From Paraconiothyrium sp. Pb-2020 (lineage: Eukaryota; Ascomycota; Dothideomycetes; Pleosporales; Didymosphaeriaceae), in the NCBI GenBank assembly GCA_022419385.1, contig JAJUBI010000005.1, positions 4,402,001-4,466,000 on the forward strand: DNA of 64,000 nucleotides, written 5' to 3'. Positions within the stretch are counted from its first letter, which is position 1. The number at the start of each line of letters is the position of its first letter. The notes under the pieces were generated by a model. That model searched no databases, was not told the origin of the DNA, and worked only from the letters and a program-made list of their open reading frames with translations. Of this stretch, positions 23,258 to 34,196 are shown in pieces. A program made the translations under genes and the position numbers.

Positions 23258-24219
23258 GGCGGTCCTCAGCGATACGCACCGCAAGGAGGGCCGTAAGCAC
23301 GACACAATGGAGATGTGACAGATCCGGATGCTGCGTTGAAAACGTACAACTTGCGAGTCTAACAACAATCCAGAGTCATGATGAACCCCAACATGACTTG
23401 AAGACTTTTCAGGTGCCGGCAACACATACCGTACGCCATGTCGAATGGTACGCCATGTTTAATGTCAGACTACGGGGAGTTCGGTATGAAAACTCTAAGA
23501 AGAGTGCGACATGTCTTACCATGGTACAATCTACGAGGCTCAGGAACGGGTGGTCTGGCCGCGTGTTAAGCTGGAGAGTCCGGCATCTCAACGGGCGGCG
23601 CTGTGGGGCGTGTGGCGCGACGCCACGTTGATCTCCAATTTGTGTTTATCTGCAATAAAACATCCCAGCATGTTTGTCTTCCACGTCGCGCAAGGTTGAA
23701 TGAGGCGCAAATGTATTTCACGTGCTTCGTTTCAATCCTTCGATCGATCGAGTCCGAACTGGCAATGAGATCACCTAGTTTCCAACAACGTCTTGTTTTG
23801 GCGCCTTGGTTGGCGCGCGCCCACAATGACAACGGACAGACGATTGCTGGCGGGCGCTAAAAGGTCGCTAATGCGTCATTCGTAATTTGGGCTCAGGGGT
23901 GCAGGCTTGGAATCTGCAGGCTAGCCACGCACTTGCCCCATTGGGGCGCAGATGGGCAGGCACGCCCGCCCGTCGATCGTTGTTTCCTTGCTGGTTGCAC
24001 CAACAATCACCTTGGACGCGTACCAGCCTCCTCGCCTGTTTAACACCACTCCACCCCCCATATCTTCTCGCACTGCACTTTTACGCTGCAACAGTGTTTT
24101 GGACACTTTTTATCGCTCGCATCCCATAAAATCTCCTTCCATTATTTGGTCGCCCTCCGCCAAAGTCTCGCCCCGCAACAAACATCCATATCCCTGCGCG
24201 CAAACGACCAACCTTGACA
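23258..24219. other. Intergenic, no gene seen
   Basis: About 960 bp including the leader of the wall-protein gene. Short frames on both strands are unsupported. Confidence 0.5.
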
Positions 24220-25074
24220 ATGCGCACGGCCACGATCCTCGCTGCGCTCTCTTGCGCGGCCACAACCTACGCACAAGCTGTTGAGATTGGCATCGAACCG
24301 AGCTCGTCTGCACCAGAAGGCTGCGACCGAAGCCCCAAGGGCAACTTCACAATTGGATACATTTCTGCATCCGCTGTAAAGAAGCGCGAGACAGCTTTGG
24401 CAGTACGTTTAACAACCGCTATGAGGCAGTAATATGAGCTGACATGTATTCGCTAGGATGCTAACGGTTCCCTCTACCTCACGCTCGTGGACGGCGTACT
24501 CACAGATGGCTTCGGCCGCACAGGCTCCGTCGTCGCAAACCACCAGTTCCAATTCGACGGTCCTCCCCAAGCAGGCGCTCTCTACACAGGCGGCTTCTCC
24601 GTCTGCCAGAACGATTCTCTTGCTATTGGCGGAACAACGCGGTGGTGGAACTGCCTGAGCGGTACCTTCAACAACCTCTACGACGAGTCGATAGGCGCAC
24701 AGTGCAATGAGATCCGCATCCTCGCCACCTTCGTCGACCAGCCCACATCATCCAGCAGCTCGTCTTCCGTCGCCTCGAGCACCGCAGAGTCGTCGAGCGT
24801 CGTCACAAGCGTCGCCAGCACCAATGGCAGCAGCTCCACCATCACGAGCTCAAGCCCCGCGAGCTCAGGCACCCTCTCCGCTATCCCGCTCACCTCCATC
24901 AACGGCACCAAGCCCAGCGGGTCCATCAGCCGCGTCTCTACCGCTACCCCGACGGCGACGTCCTCGGAAACCGGCTCGCCCCAGGCTCCTAACGCCCCGG
25001 GCGCTGCTGCTGCTACCGCTGTTTCTACCTTTGGCGCTGTCATCGGTCTCTTCGCAGCTGCATTGATGCTATGA
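24220..25074 (+). CDS. GPI-type cell wall protein with PIR1-like C-terminal domain
   Basis: Two exons (24220-24402, 24457-25074) give 266 residues. A signal peptide occupies residues 1-19 (MRTATILAALSCAATTYAQA). The folded part resembles the C-terminal domain of PIR1-like wall mannoproteins: DANGSLYLTLVDGVLTDGFG, ANHQFQFDGPPQAGALYTGG and a four-cysteine set including FSVCQND and WWNCLSG. A Ser/Thr-rich stalk (about 175-230), likely O-glycosylated, leads to a hydrophobic C-terminus (VSTFGAVIGLFAAALML) that fits a GPI-anchor signal. The protein is expected at the plasma membrane or covalently in the wall. Confidence 0.9.
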
Positions 25075-26132
25075 GCGGACGGTGCTACTTTTCCTTTTTA
25101 ACAAGCATTTTCAGGCTATTGCAACGGTTCTATCGCAGCTATCGGCAGTCGATATAATGGCGACGGCATGGGGGGATTGCGAACTGTATTGGTAGCATGG
25201 CTGGCGTTTACGGACGGGCAGCGTTTGGACCTGCATAGATATTGTTTTGTTTGCTCTTCTTGGTATATATTGGGTATGGCTTGGATGAGAGTCATGACTT
25301 TTTAAATGAGAGGGCGGTGATGGTTTGGTTGGGTTGGAAATCGATAGATGAGAAAGACAGACTGAGTAATTGTAATGCATGGAGATTCGAAGATTAGATG
25401 CTACGTACGTCGTGTGAGCATGATTGGTGTGATGATGGTTGTGGATTTTGAAGGCAAGAGGTGGGGTTGGCTGGGGGGTGAGTGGTTTGAGATGAGTGGT
25501 GATGAGATACGAGACGGGATTTGCTGCGAGCTCGTATGGAGGGTTGTGGGGTGGATGGTGGGATGGTGCGGGTTTCGTATTTCTCACTAAATATGATTAA
25601 GGGGAGGCGTAAGAGGTTTACGAGGAAGGAGGATAAGTTGTGCGTGCATAAGGTAGGTGGTAGAATGAAGCGTGGCCGTCGAGTACATGTACCACACGAG
25701 TTGACTAGGTACGCGCTGGGTGGCCCAATGGACTGCACTAAAGGCGGGTTTTGTATGGAATAGCGCGGGTAGATACGGTGGAGGATTATCTGCTGGGGTA
25801 TAAAGGGGTGCTGGTATGCTGTTTAGCTAGGGTGGATCGTTTGTTGGTGAAGGGGGTGGATGGTGGTGGTGTTGTGTTCACTTTGGGGCGCGAGGTAAGT
25901 TCGAGGTTGGGGTTTTTCGGCTAGGGTAGGGTTGAGGGGGAGAAGGGTAGGGGGAAGGTGGGTTTAGTGGGTGGAAGGAAGGGCTTGGTGTTGGATGAGA
26001 GAGTGTCGGGGGGAAGGGTTTTTTGATGTTTGATCGCATGGCGGTGGATGGTCGCTGTTAGTTGGTCGCTGTCAAGAGGAACATACACCTGCAGGACATA
26101 AAACTAGGCATCGGCAGGACGATTCCCATCGT
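25075..26132. other. Intergenic, strongly strand-asymmetric G/T-rich tract
   Basis: No gene is supported. From about 25310 to 26030 the plus strand is rich in G and T with few C, giving long chance frames on both strands that lack any family signal. A TATAAAGG occurs at about 25799. Confidence 0.5.
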
Positions 26133-27519
26133 GTGCACCAGCGATCCGTGACGGCGTTACGGTCGCAGGAGAGGCTGCAAGCCTCGGGGAACATCAAAGA
26201 GCGCCGCCTATACAGATCACTACCTACCCCACCGGAAGAGTCTTTGAAATTGCCGAAAGTCCGAAAAGGCCTGCCTCTGTGCTTCTCCACGACTGCTGGA
26301 GTTCAAAAGATCATGACGAAGTACGACACTGGCACGATGGCAAATCATATTTCCCTCGATCTTGCAGAGAAACTTGAGTACGATATAGATTACAGTCCTC
26401 TGTCGCAAAGCCTTTTCACCATGGCAAACGGAAAGACAGTCGCCGCAGTAGGATGTATCACTGCCGACGTTGCGTTCCCAGGGGATAGTAGAAGAGAGAA
26501 GACGACCTGCTACTTCAACGTATTCAAGTCTCTTGCTTTCCCTGCTCTCATCGGCATGGCATTTTTGCACGCGACAGAAACGCTTTCGAGATACGCCTCG
26601 CGTCTAGTGGACCTGCCGCTTGACGGCAGACGTTCGCTAAGACTGTGCTCTGTGGGCGAAGCCACGAATCGCGTGCTCTGCGTCATCAACGGGAATGGCG
26701 TCATTGCACACGCAGATACTGGTGCCGAGATAGCGCTGGTCAGTGCTGAGTACGCATCAGGAAAGGAATTGGTCGTTAAGAAAAGCCGTGAAGAGCTCAT
26801 GCTCGCAGACTGCAGCATCGCCCACACAACTGGCTACACGGATGTTAATTGCCATGTTATTGGATCCTGGCCACCGAAAACAGTACGGCTTCATGTGTTT
26901 GCTGGCCTCCAGTATGACATCCTCCTGGACGAAGACCTTGTCAACGACTTCGATCTTTCTAGAAAAAGGTCGTATTCATTTGTGAACGGCATGAGGGAGA
27001 TGATCCCAAGCATTGCCCCAGTTATACACTTGGGGAGTAAACTTGAGCGGGGGGTGGCCAATACAGGGGAGAAGATGAAAGCCTGGACGAAAGGCCTCTT
27101 TACATGCAACACACAGAGCATAGCTAATCCCAGCGGATCAAATCAAGGTACGATAACGACGACGTACACGAATCACCTAACACTAACATGACACAGGTAC
27201 TACTGGAGGCATCGAAGCAGAGACTAGGGAAAAGAAGAGAGCTGAGTTTCGACGGCGCATGAATGATCTCATTCAGGAACGCAACAGACACCGGCTGTGG
27301 GCAAGTAAGCAATCGTTTTCGGAGGCGCAAGCACGGATGGAGATGGACCTACTCGCGGCATACGAGAGGGAACGTAAAACGCTCGATGATCTACTGCGCG
27401 GTTTGGATCCACCTATGGTACCGTTCCTTTCTCGACGCCGCTCGCTTGAGACCCTTCCCCGTCCTAGAGATTCCCTCGGTCATAACTGTCGTCAGCGATC
27501 ACGCAGTTGTCTAAGATGA
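26133..27519 (+). CDS. Tandem retropepsin-like aspartic protease domain protein, 5' end uncertain
   Basis: Two exons (to 27147, then 27197-27519). Two aspartic-protease-like units are visible. The first has KYDTGTMANHISLDLAEKL, then FTMANGKTVAAVGC and FPALIGMAFLHATETL. The second has HADTGAEIALVSAEYASG, then HVFAGLQYDILLDEDL. Each DTG is the expected catalytic triad, and each is followed by flap and closing-strand patterns as in retropepsins. After the intron comes a charged coiled-coil-like stretch (KKRAEFRRRMNDLIQERNRH). The frame is open from 26034 but contains no ATG before 26313, so either an upstream exon is missing or translation starts just before the first DTG. Domains like this occur in host-type fungal proteins as well as retroelements; no reverse transcriptase is nearby. 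Confidence 0.65.
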
Positions 27520-27910
27520 ATGAGAAGAGGAGAGCAGCATTGATCACAAGACGATCACCTAGACCTATGTTCACGTTAGCAATTGATGAGTTGCGAGATG
27601 TGAGAGCATATTGAGCACCGTTTTCATCTATATTGATACTTCCTTGCAACTTAACGCCGTCTTAAAGCCAAGTAGAAAGGGATCCTTACCTCTGGAAGTA
27701 ACTTAGACTGACGCAATAAGCCACTGAACATCGTGATTGCGTTGAATATTAACTTTTCCTAGGCTATATCATTCTCCTATAGTTAGAACCAGCTTAGTAT
27801 GCTGAGCAACAATTGTATGCGAAGTACGGTACCTCACGCATTGATTAGTGAACCAGTTGTTAATTGAACTTCATTCAATATGCACCTACTTCCACAGCCT
27901 CCAGTGGCAA

Positions 27911-27988
27911 GCAACTTTCAGCGATCACGTGTTCGCAACACGTTCTTCGTTTCTTCAAAAAGGGACAACTTCCAGCGCTCACGTGCTT
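27911..27988 (+). repeat. Imperfect 24-bp direct repeat with CACGTG-like cores
   Basis: Copies at 27911-27934 and 27965-27988 match at 19 of 24 positions by eye, both ending in a TCACGTG core. They flank the left side of the inverted-repeat element. Confidence 0.55.
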
Positions 27989-27995
27989 ACACTGT

Positions 27996-28228
27996 ACGAG
28001 GATCTCGTTTAAAAATAAGCATACAGGCTAGTAATTTGCCTATACCTAACGCAATAATAATCCTCTACTATAGTAATTAATAAATTTAGGCTAAGGAGGT
28101 AATAGAACTTATGTTCTACTATTAGTACCTCTATATAGAATTACCAATATTTAGTACATCATAGTTGTAGTGTTACTATGTCTAAACAGAACTTGTTCGC
28201 TTATTCCTTAGTCAAACGAGATCCTCGT
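27996..28228. mobile_element. MITE-like AT-rich element with terminal inverted repeats
   Basis: ACGAGGATCTCGTTT at 27996-28010 is matched perfectly in reverse complement at 28214-28228. A second internal match follows (AATAAGC at 28014-28020 with GCTTATT at 28199-28205). The 180 bp between are strikingly AT-rich compared with flanks, as in small non-autonomous elements or repeat-induced point mutated remnants. No coding capacity and no clear target-site duplication were identified, so the outer borders are uncertain. Confidence 0.5.
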
Positions 28229-28480
28229 TCACTGGCAAGTATCTGCGAACCAATAGGATTTCTTTCAAAGATACGTACTTTCCTATAAGTACGAGGGTGG
28301 TAACACCAGAAACTTCCAAATCCAAATTGCTACAAGCATCAATACTTATGCGATAAATCCAAAAGCCTACACCACCTTCGACACCATTCGCAGCACACAG
28401 AGGAGCCCCGCCCCCACCCACATCCAAGCAAACCACACCTGCTCACCACCTCCAAGCGGCCCCAATCCCTTCCACCCACC

Positions 28481-28846
28481 ATGTCCCCAACCCAAACCCA
28501 CCTCATAATCGCCTACCCATCCTCCGACCCCACCACCGGGAAGCCCCTCAATTTCAACATGGCCTACTACACGAGTCACCACGTCGCCCTCGCGACTAAG
28601 CTCTGGGGCCCCAGCGGCCTGAAAGTCCTGGTCGGTTGTCGAATTCGCAAACCGAATCCCTTTTCGGGGCAGACGCCGCCGTATCTGTTCCAGTCGACGC
28701 TGATCTGGGAGGCGAGCCCGGAAGAGGTGCTGAAGGCGGTGGCGGACAGCGGGGAGGCGTTGGGGCCGGATGTTGTTAACTTTACGGACGTGGAGCCGCT
28801 GCTTTGGGTTGCGAAGCCTGGTGCGAGTGGGGTTGTGGGGGAGTAG
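28481..28846 (+). CDS. EthD-domain-like protein
   Basis: A single-exon, 121-residue protein with a good start context (CACC-ATG). The layout fits EthD dimeric alpha/beta-barrel proteins: strand HLIIAYPSSD, FNMAYYTSHHVALATKLWGP (substrate-side His pair), PYLFQSTLIWEASPEEVLKA and the closing NFTDVEPLLWV. EthD relatives are found in degradation and polyketide pathways, but no pathway neighbours are present and the substrate is unknown. Confidence 0.78.
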   Translation: MSPTQTHLIIAYPSSDPTTGKPLNFNMAYYTSHHVALATKLWGPSGLKVLVGCRIRKPNPFSGQTPPYLFQSTLIWEASPEEVLKAVADSGEALGPDVVNFTDVEPLLWVAKPGASGVVGE

Positions 28847-29069
28847 GATGTATAGAGGGGGCGTGGTGGCGGAGCCTGTTGTCGGGAATCTCTAAATACA
28901 CGCTCTACCTTTACATGGAATCACATTCCAGCTGCGCGGATGTCTAGGATGTAATTCTATCTTTTCTTACTTGGATACAAGGGTGTGGCAATTACTTGGA
29001 CTACCCACATCCCAGCGTGCCGCTACGAGGAGCGGACCAGGAAGCCTTGTCTCAAGATGAGGACAAGAC

Positions 29070-29933
29070 TTATTTCGTCGCGACCGCAATGTTCGCCACG
29101 AACTTCAGCCTCAGCCTTCCATCCTCTAGCTCCTTAAATCCATCCGCCTTGCGCAGCTCAGCCTTGACAATCTCAATCGCCTCATCCCACTTCTCAGCGT
29201 CAGATTCAAGCCAGCCCGCTTTTGTGGTGCCGCCGATGAAGCTCCACAGCATAGTAGCATAGCGCTGGATCGTTGTCGCTGTGACATACACATCCCGCTT
29301 CGTCAACGTGATCTTGTCGCTGGCAAACCCACCCTTCTCAATAACACCCCTGAGAAACGCGGAATCCTCCCACTTGTCCATGCCACCGCGGATCTCCGGC
29401 GTACCCTCGGGACGCGTCTTTGCTGAAGCGACGCGGAGAGGGTCCATGTTGGGTACATGCGCCCACGAGTTGAACACCGCCACGCCGCCAGGTTTGAGGG
29501 TGCGATGAATTTCCTTGATCGAGCCCACGCCGTCCTCTGGCAGCACGAAGAGAAACGCAGTTCCGATTACATGGGTAAATGTAGCGTCGTCGATGGAGTC
29601 GAGCTTGGCGGCATCCGCTTTGATAGCCTCGGCAGGCCATTGGTGCTCGGCTGCTTTCTTCTTGTACACTTCCAATGCGGCTTCGTTGATGTCGACGCCC
29701 TTGATTGTGATGTTGGACTTGTCGCTTACGGCGTCGAAGACCGCGGTGGTACCGGCGCCGGTGCCACAGCCATCGTCCAGAACTACGGAACCGGAATTGA
29801 TGGGGAGGATCTCAGCGACGGTGGCCTTGGCTAGGTTTTCCATGCCGTCGCCCACAAGCTCGTCATAGAGCTGGGGCGTCGGCGCGAGCGCCTGCGGAGG
29901 CTTGAAGGTCTTGTCGCTGCCAGGGTTGTTCAT
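29070..29933 (-). CDS. SAM-dependent methyltransferase (class I)
   Basis: A single-exon frame of 287 residues. Motif I reads VVLDDGCGTGAGTTAVFDAV (about 50-69), the acidic ligand of SAM sits in IKGVDINEAALEVYKK (about 77-92), and motifs DAAKLD, HVIGTAFLFVLPEDG and RTLKPGGVAVFNSW follow in order. This is a Rossmann-fold methyltransferase of the family often annotated near fungal secondary metabolism. Here it stands alone, so the acceptor molecule cannot be named. Confidence 0.88.
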   Translation of the reverse strand: MNNPGSDKTFKPPQALAPTPQLYDELVGDGMENLAKATVAEILPINSGSVVLDDGCGTGAGTTAVFDAVSDKSNITIKGVDINEAALEVYKKKAAEHQWPAEAIKADAAKLDSIDDATFTHVIGTAFLFVLPEDGVGSIKEIHRTLKPGGVAVFNSWAHVPNMDPLRVASAKTRPEGTPEIRGGMDKWEDSAFLRGVIEKGGFASDKITLTKRDVYVTATTIQRYATMLWSFIGGTTKAGWLESDAEKWDEAIEIVKAELRKADGFKELEDGRLRLKFVANIAVATK

Positions 29934-30727
29934 GTTTGTGTGCTTTGTCCGGATACGTACTAGTGGGCGTGTAGTCGAAGGACGTTGGTTCAGCTGATGC
30001 TACACCTGCCTGAGTTGGATTATGGTAGGGTGGTATATTCAGAGTGACAGCCGAAAGGTGAGAGAGCCGCAAGCAGAGGAACTTTTACGTAGAAGAGGTG
30101 GCTTATCGATATAAGTTGCGAACGGAGGTTCACTGCGTCGGAGTTAATATAAGTTAGGCAGCTACGCCCCATTGAATGGGAACACTGCATATAGCCCCCA
30201 GTGCACACGGAGCCTTTTCGGAAACTTTCCGATCAGCGCTTGTGCTGCGGACGACTCAAAACGCATGCAAACGGCGGACTTCAAAAGGCAATCGGTTTTT
30301 GATTGTTCCTGCTTGCCTGTTTTGGCACTCCACATATGCAATCTTATAACGCTAGACTATTGTCGTTCGTTGTTCGGGCGCAATGGGTTCCCGGCTTCCG
30401 TGCTTACTCTTGCAGTATAGTTCCGCAGTATTACCCGTTACTAGCATTGCTTTCGCTTAATCCGCGTGGGGTCACTTACAGCGGACGACGGAGCGTAAGG
30501 TCCTTGAAATGGGCAACTCTTATCTGAGTAAATATAGCGAAGAGCTAAGAATGTTTTCTTTGATCGATACCAAGTTCCACTAGCTACAAGTATCCTATTT
30601 AGGGTCGATGGGGACCAATCAACGAGTTGCAAACCTTGGTCCAGCCAAGCAAGGATACACATAACGCGATTGTAGCAGAGTAGAAGGACGCACCCTAAAT
30701 CTTTGAACATCTAAGTAGTATTGATCG
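29934..30727. other. Intergenic, no gene seen
   Basis: Promoter of the methyltransferase on one side and 3' flank of the membrane protein on the other. Nothing else recognised. Confidence 0.5.
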
Positions 30728-32500
30728 TTACTGTATAGTAGGTATGAAAGAAGCCCACGTGCCGAGATATATTCCCTTTGGTGCAGACCGAAAGCTTATG
30801 AGAGCGACGACAATCAAAGCTACCCTCGAAAGAAGATGCAGCGCCAATAAAGTGTACTGCACGACGTTGAAGAGCATGCTCGCCTTACTGGCCCGTTTGA
30901 GGATCTCATCGTACCTATACTCGCTCTCGGCACACTTTTGTTTGTTCTCGACGAGCCTTTGTTCATACGAAAAATCAGCTCTTTCCTCGTTGGGATGATG
31001 GCCTCTTTGACTATATATCATCTTCTTCCACTGGTCGTCGTAATCCGACCGGCGGATGAGGCGCTCTGCGTTCAGCTTTTTCCAAATGGGATTCAGCAGT
31101 AACGTAAATATGAGTGCTAGCAGAGGGAGCACCACTCCTGCAAGAGCTCCAGCTCTCCAGATCCACTTTTCGACAAGTGAGGGGAATGCGTAGGCCCAGG
31201 CACCACAATGTATGAGTCCAAAAATAACCGTTGAGCCCGTGAGCATAGATAATAGTAAAGCCTCATTCCTTGCGTCGTTGCGATAGTGATCATTCAAAAT
31301 TCGTCTGGGCATAGTGTGGTACTCTGCGATCAATCCTCGTCGAAGGAAATGTAGGGTAAAGCTTCTTAAGTTATCCAAGGTATGTCGATAATAGTCTGAG
31401 TAAAGTGGACCACCCTTTTCCTTTCTTAGATGAAGTGGTTTTCGCACATCCAAAGGCTTCTTGATCTGAACGATAACCGTTGTGAATGATAAAGTGGCGA
31501 AGGAAGCGGTAATAATCTCAAATGGCGTTATCGGATATTTCTCGTAGGTCCGCGCAATCAAGTCTAACAGTAATCGCACGATTTGTACCAACCATAGAAC
31601 TCGCACAAAAACATCTCCTTTACTCTTATCAATTATGTCGTTTTCCGTAAAATGGTTCTCCCATAGTATCTGTTCAATACCCGGTTTCCCTGACGTTAGG
31701 AAGCTTCCCGTGTACAATACTCCATAGGTGCCGCCCACCATTGACATTAATCCACCCATATTTGCAAAAAGGGTGTGAGTGAGTGTCCATTTGTAAAACT
31801 CATGTTCCTCGCAGTTTGTGCGAGCGTAATAAAAGTCTGCCTCGGCATCTGTTGATCTTCCTGGTTCCTCTTTGGAGAGGCCATCACCACTCTTGGTAGA
31901 ATTGTCGTCCACAGTAGGGTTGCCGTCCGCAGTAGGATGGTCGCTTGTACTAAAGTCTTGACTGCTATTGGGATTGCCCCTCATAGTGGATTCATCGTTT
32001 GCATTGATGTTATCGCTCGCGTCTGGAGCACAACCCGATCTAGCATCGGTTTCTTCGAATGCTTCCTGTTCTTGCACTGCTGATGACGGCATCTGGAACC
32101 CTCCCAGAAGTTGCTGAATCCATCGGGCTGACCTACTCGGATGCACGCACCAGCCTAGGCGCCGAAGCCGCTCTCCTTGACTGGCCATCTCAATGTAATC
32201 GTCGAGCGCAGTCTTCAGTTCGACGACCGCGCGCGCAAAGACGAACTCCGGAAATATGAACATGACGAGCATCCATTTGAGTTTGCGAAAGATTTGTTGG
32301 CGGGGAGTATCGTACAGCCCCGGCACATTGAGATGCAATGTTGTCCAAGTACAGGTGATGATAAGTGCTAAGCAGGTCCATACGATGCTCAAACCACCTC
32401 GTGTTTTGGGGCCGCTCTGCCAAGGTACAAGTGTAGTCAACTCTGTATGATTCGCCATGGGGTAAGACCCTAGATCAGGTAGCTGGGATCCTCTCGACAC
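30728..32500 (-). CDS. Multi-pass membrane protein of an uncharacterised fungal family
   Basis: A single-exon frame of 590 residues. Near the N-terminus, GGLSIVWTCLALIITCTWTT and LKWMLVMFIFPEFVFARAVV are the opening helices of a large ascomycete membrane-protein family with the shared TWTTLHLNVPG-type loop. A low-complexity Asp/Ser/Asn-rich loop (about 150-215) is followed by HEFYKWTLTHTLFANMGGL, a PITPFEIITASFATLSF helix and further helices near 420-465 and 555-590. Two nearby ATGs (residues 1 and 15) could serve as the start. The function of the family is not known. Confidence 0.8.
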   Translation of the reverse strand: MSRGSQLPDLGSYPMANHTELTTLVPWQSGPKTRGGLSIVWTCLALIITCTWTTLHLNVPGLYDTPRQQIFRKLKWMLVMFIFPEFVFARAVVELKTALDDYIEMASQGERLRRLGWCVHPSRSARWIQQLLGGFQMPSSAVQEQEAFEETDARSGCAPDASDNINANDESTMRGNPNSSQDFSTSDHPTADGNPTVDDNSTKSGDGLSKEEPGRSTDAEADFYYARTNCEEHEFYKWTLTHTLFANMGGLMSMVGGTYGVLYTGSFLTSGKPGIEQILWENHFTENDIIDKSKGDVFVRVLWLVQIVRLLLDLIARTYEKYPITPFEIITASFATLSFTTVIVQIKKPLDVRKPLHLRKEKGGPLYSDYYRHTLDNLRSFTLHFLRRGLIAEYHTMPRRILNDHYRNDARNEALLLSMLTGSTVIFGLIHCGAWAYAFPSLVEKWIWRAGALAGVVLPLLALIFTLLLNPIWKKLNAERLIRRSDYDDQWKKMIYSQRGHHPNEERADFSYEQRLVENKQKCAESEYRYDEILKRASKASMLFNVVQYTLLALHLLSRVALIVVALISFRSAPKGIYLGTWASFIPTIQ

Positions 32501-34196
32501 AACGACTCATAAAGCGGGTCTCGTGTAATATCGTGAAAGCGGCACAAAACCTAAAACGACTCCCGCAGCTAGGCAGGAGTTCTTGGCATCCAATGTTATG
32601 TGGTCGTGCGAGGCTGATGGCGGGAGTTGGAGTATGAGTCTACGGGCAAGTATGGTATAAGGAGTGTGATAATGCTAGACGCGTCGATTAGGTGATTAGG
32701 ATTCAATGTCAAGGAGTGGGTAGGGAGTGCGAACAATATAACCGCCGTGGCTGCCGTAGATGATTTCTGATTGTGTGTGTGCTCAGCCTCTCTACCTCCT
32801 CCGCCACTCCAGCGTCAGCGCTCGTACTACGTGGGTAGCTCAAGGGGGCTAGCGGGCAATATAGCTATCGGGCTGTTGGGGCGCGACAACCAATCATCAG
32901 AAGATAAGCCTCGCTCCAGCCTGGAATGCTACATATGTACACACTGCATTTGACACGCACGCATGAGAGCTTCAGCAATGAGATCTGTGGCGGCACATGG
33001 TGGCGCAGCAGTGTGTTGGCACATACTGTGAGAAGCTGCTAGTGCTAGCTGTGGCAGGAGCGCCGGAGCAGGCCGTGCTTCCAGAGAGGATACTCGTCAT
33101 GGAGGCGGAAGGTCTCCCTACCGTCACTCAGCAGCGGCACAACATTCATGATTAATGAAGATGGCTAGATGGAGTATGTGGACAAGGGTGTGGAAGATAA
33201 GAGATAAGGGTGGAAGTAAGGTGGGCGATGCATAATTTAATAGCACTTGGTGCTATTAAGCAGCTACATCACATTCCATAGTTCCATCCTAGGAATCACT
33301 ACTCAACGCTCAACCTTAATAAAATATCAATAAGTTAACACCAAAGCTTCTCCCACGAACGTTGCCTAATAGCACGTGATCAAAATGCCGAAAGAAGGAG
33401 CGCCGGAGACCGGTGCATGCATATAGCTAGCGTACATGCTCAGAGGAGCATCACTCATACTTCATACTGAATATATACATATCATCATGCAGAGCTCCGG
33501 CCCTAGTGACACTAGCCAGCAGCCCCGTCGCCACCCACATTTCATCCCAAACATTACCACTGAACAACCTGACAAGTCACATCACAGCCTTTCCCAGTCC
33601 CACGACGTTACCTTACGCACGTAATAACCGAAAGATACCACCCCTGCCATGATTTATCTCCGCCCACATACAAAGAAGGATGCACCACAGCATCACATCA
33701 TGTGTATCGACCTGCCTGAGCACGATGCAATCGCCCATGTAGCGCTTCGTCCCTGCGCGGGCCAGTGGTGAAGCTCGAGCAATTAAAATAATAGCACGAG
33801 GATTTCGGTACATGCGTAGTAGCTACTATATCCCAGTGACATCAACCTAGCGTTTCTATAGAGCCTATAGTGCTTGCATACCACAGAATTGGCGAAGACC
33901 GAAAGTTTGTCTGTATGTAGGTAGTTTGGGCGGACACGGATCACTGCCAGAAGTGGGCATACCATGCCGCTACTCAATACTCTCTCACCGTTGCGTCAAA
34001 GTCACCCATCGCATTCGAACATAGCAAAACACACCATTCCCTATCTAACCCCCCTCCTAAATTTATCCAAACCCAGAAATCCCCACGCTAAAAATACCTT
34101 AAAAGCCACTTACACTCAAGAAACCCGCACTACCCTACCCTGAAAAGACGCAGAAAAAAAAAGGAATAAGATACAAGAACCATAAAGACAACGTTG
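32501..34196. other. Long intergenic stretch, no gene seen
   Basis: 1.7 kb without a supportable frame. It carries a small hairpin with TTAATAGCA arms near 33248 and further TAATAGCAC copies near 33367 and 33791. The right end is A-rich and is the 3' flank of the zinc-finger gene. Confidence 0.5.
33237..33259. repeat. Short hairpin with 9-bp arms
   Basis: TTAATAGCA and TGCTATTAA flank a 5-base loop. Similar TAATAGCAC words recur twice within the same intergenic region, so it may be the remains of a small repeat. Confidence 0.4.

Larger units (their letters stand above)
27520..28480. other. Intergenic with AT-rich repeat element
   Basis: No gene is seen. It contains a pair of direct repeats around CACGTG cores and an AT-rich inverted-repeat element, listed separately, then the promoter of the EthD-like gene. 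Confidence 0.6.

Noticed and set aside
24678..25066. Minus- and plus-strand frames over the Ser/Thr stalk of the wall protein
   Set aside because: Repetitive stalk codons keep several frames open; the sense protein has a signal peptide and GPI tail, the others do not.
26034..27519. Complete LTR retrotransposon
   Set aside because: Only the protease-like part is present. No reverse transcriptase, integrase or long terminal repeats were recognised around it.
28996..29868. Plus-strand frames opposite the methyltransferase
   Set aside because: The minus-strand frame has all SAM-binding motifs in order; the others are shadows.
28481..29933. Secondary-metabolite cluster around the EthD-like and methyltransferase genes
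   Set aside because: No polyketide synthase, NRPS, terpene synthase, P450 or pathway regulator lies next to them, so a cluster is not supported.
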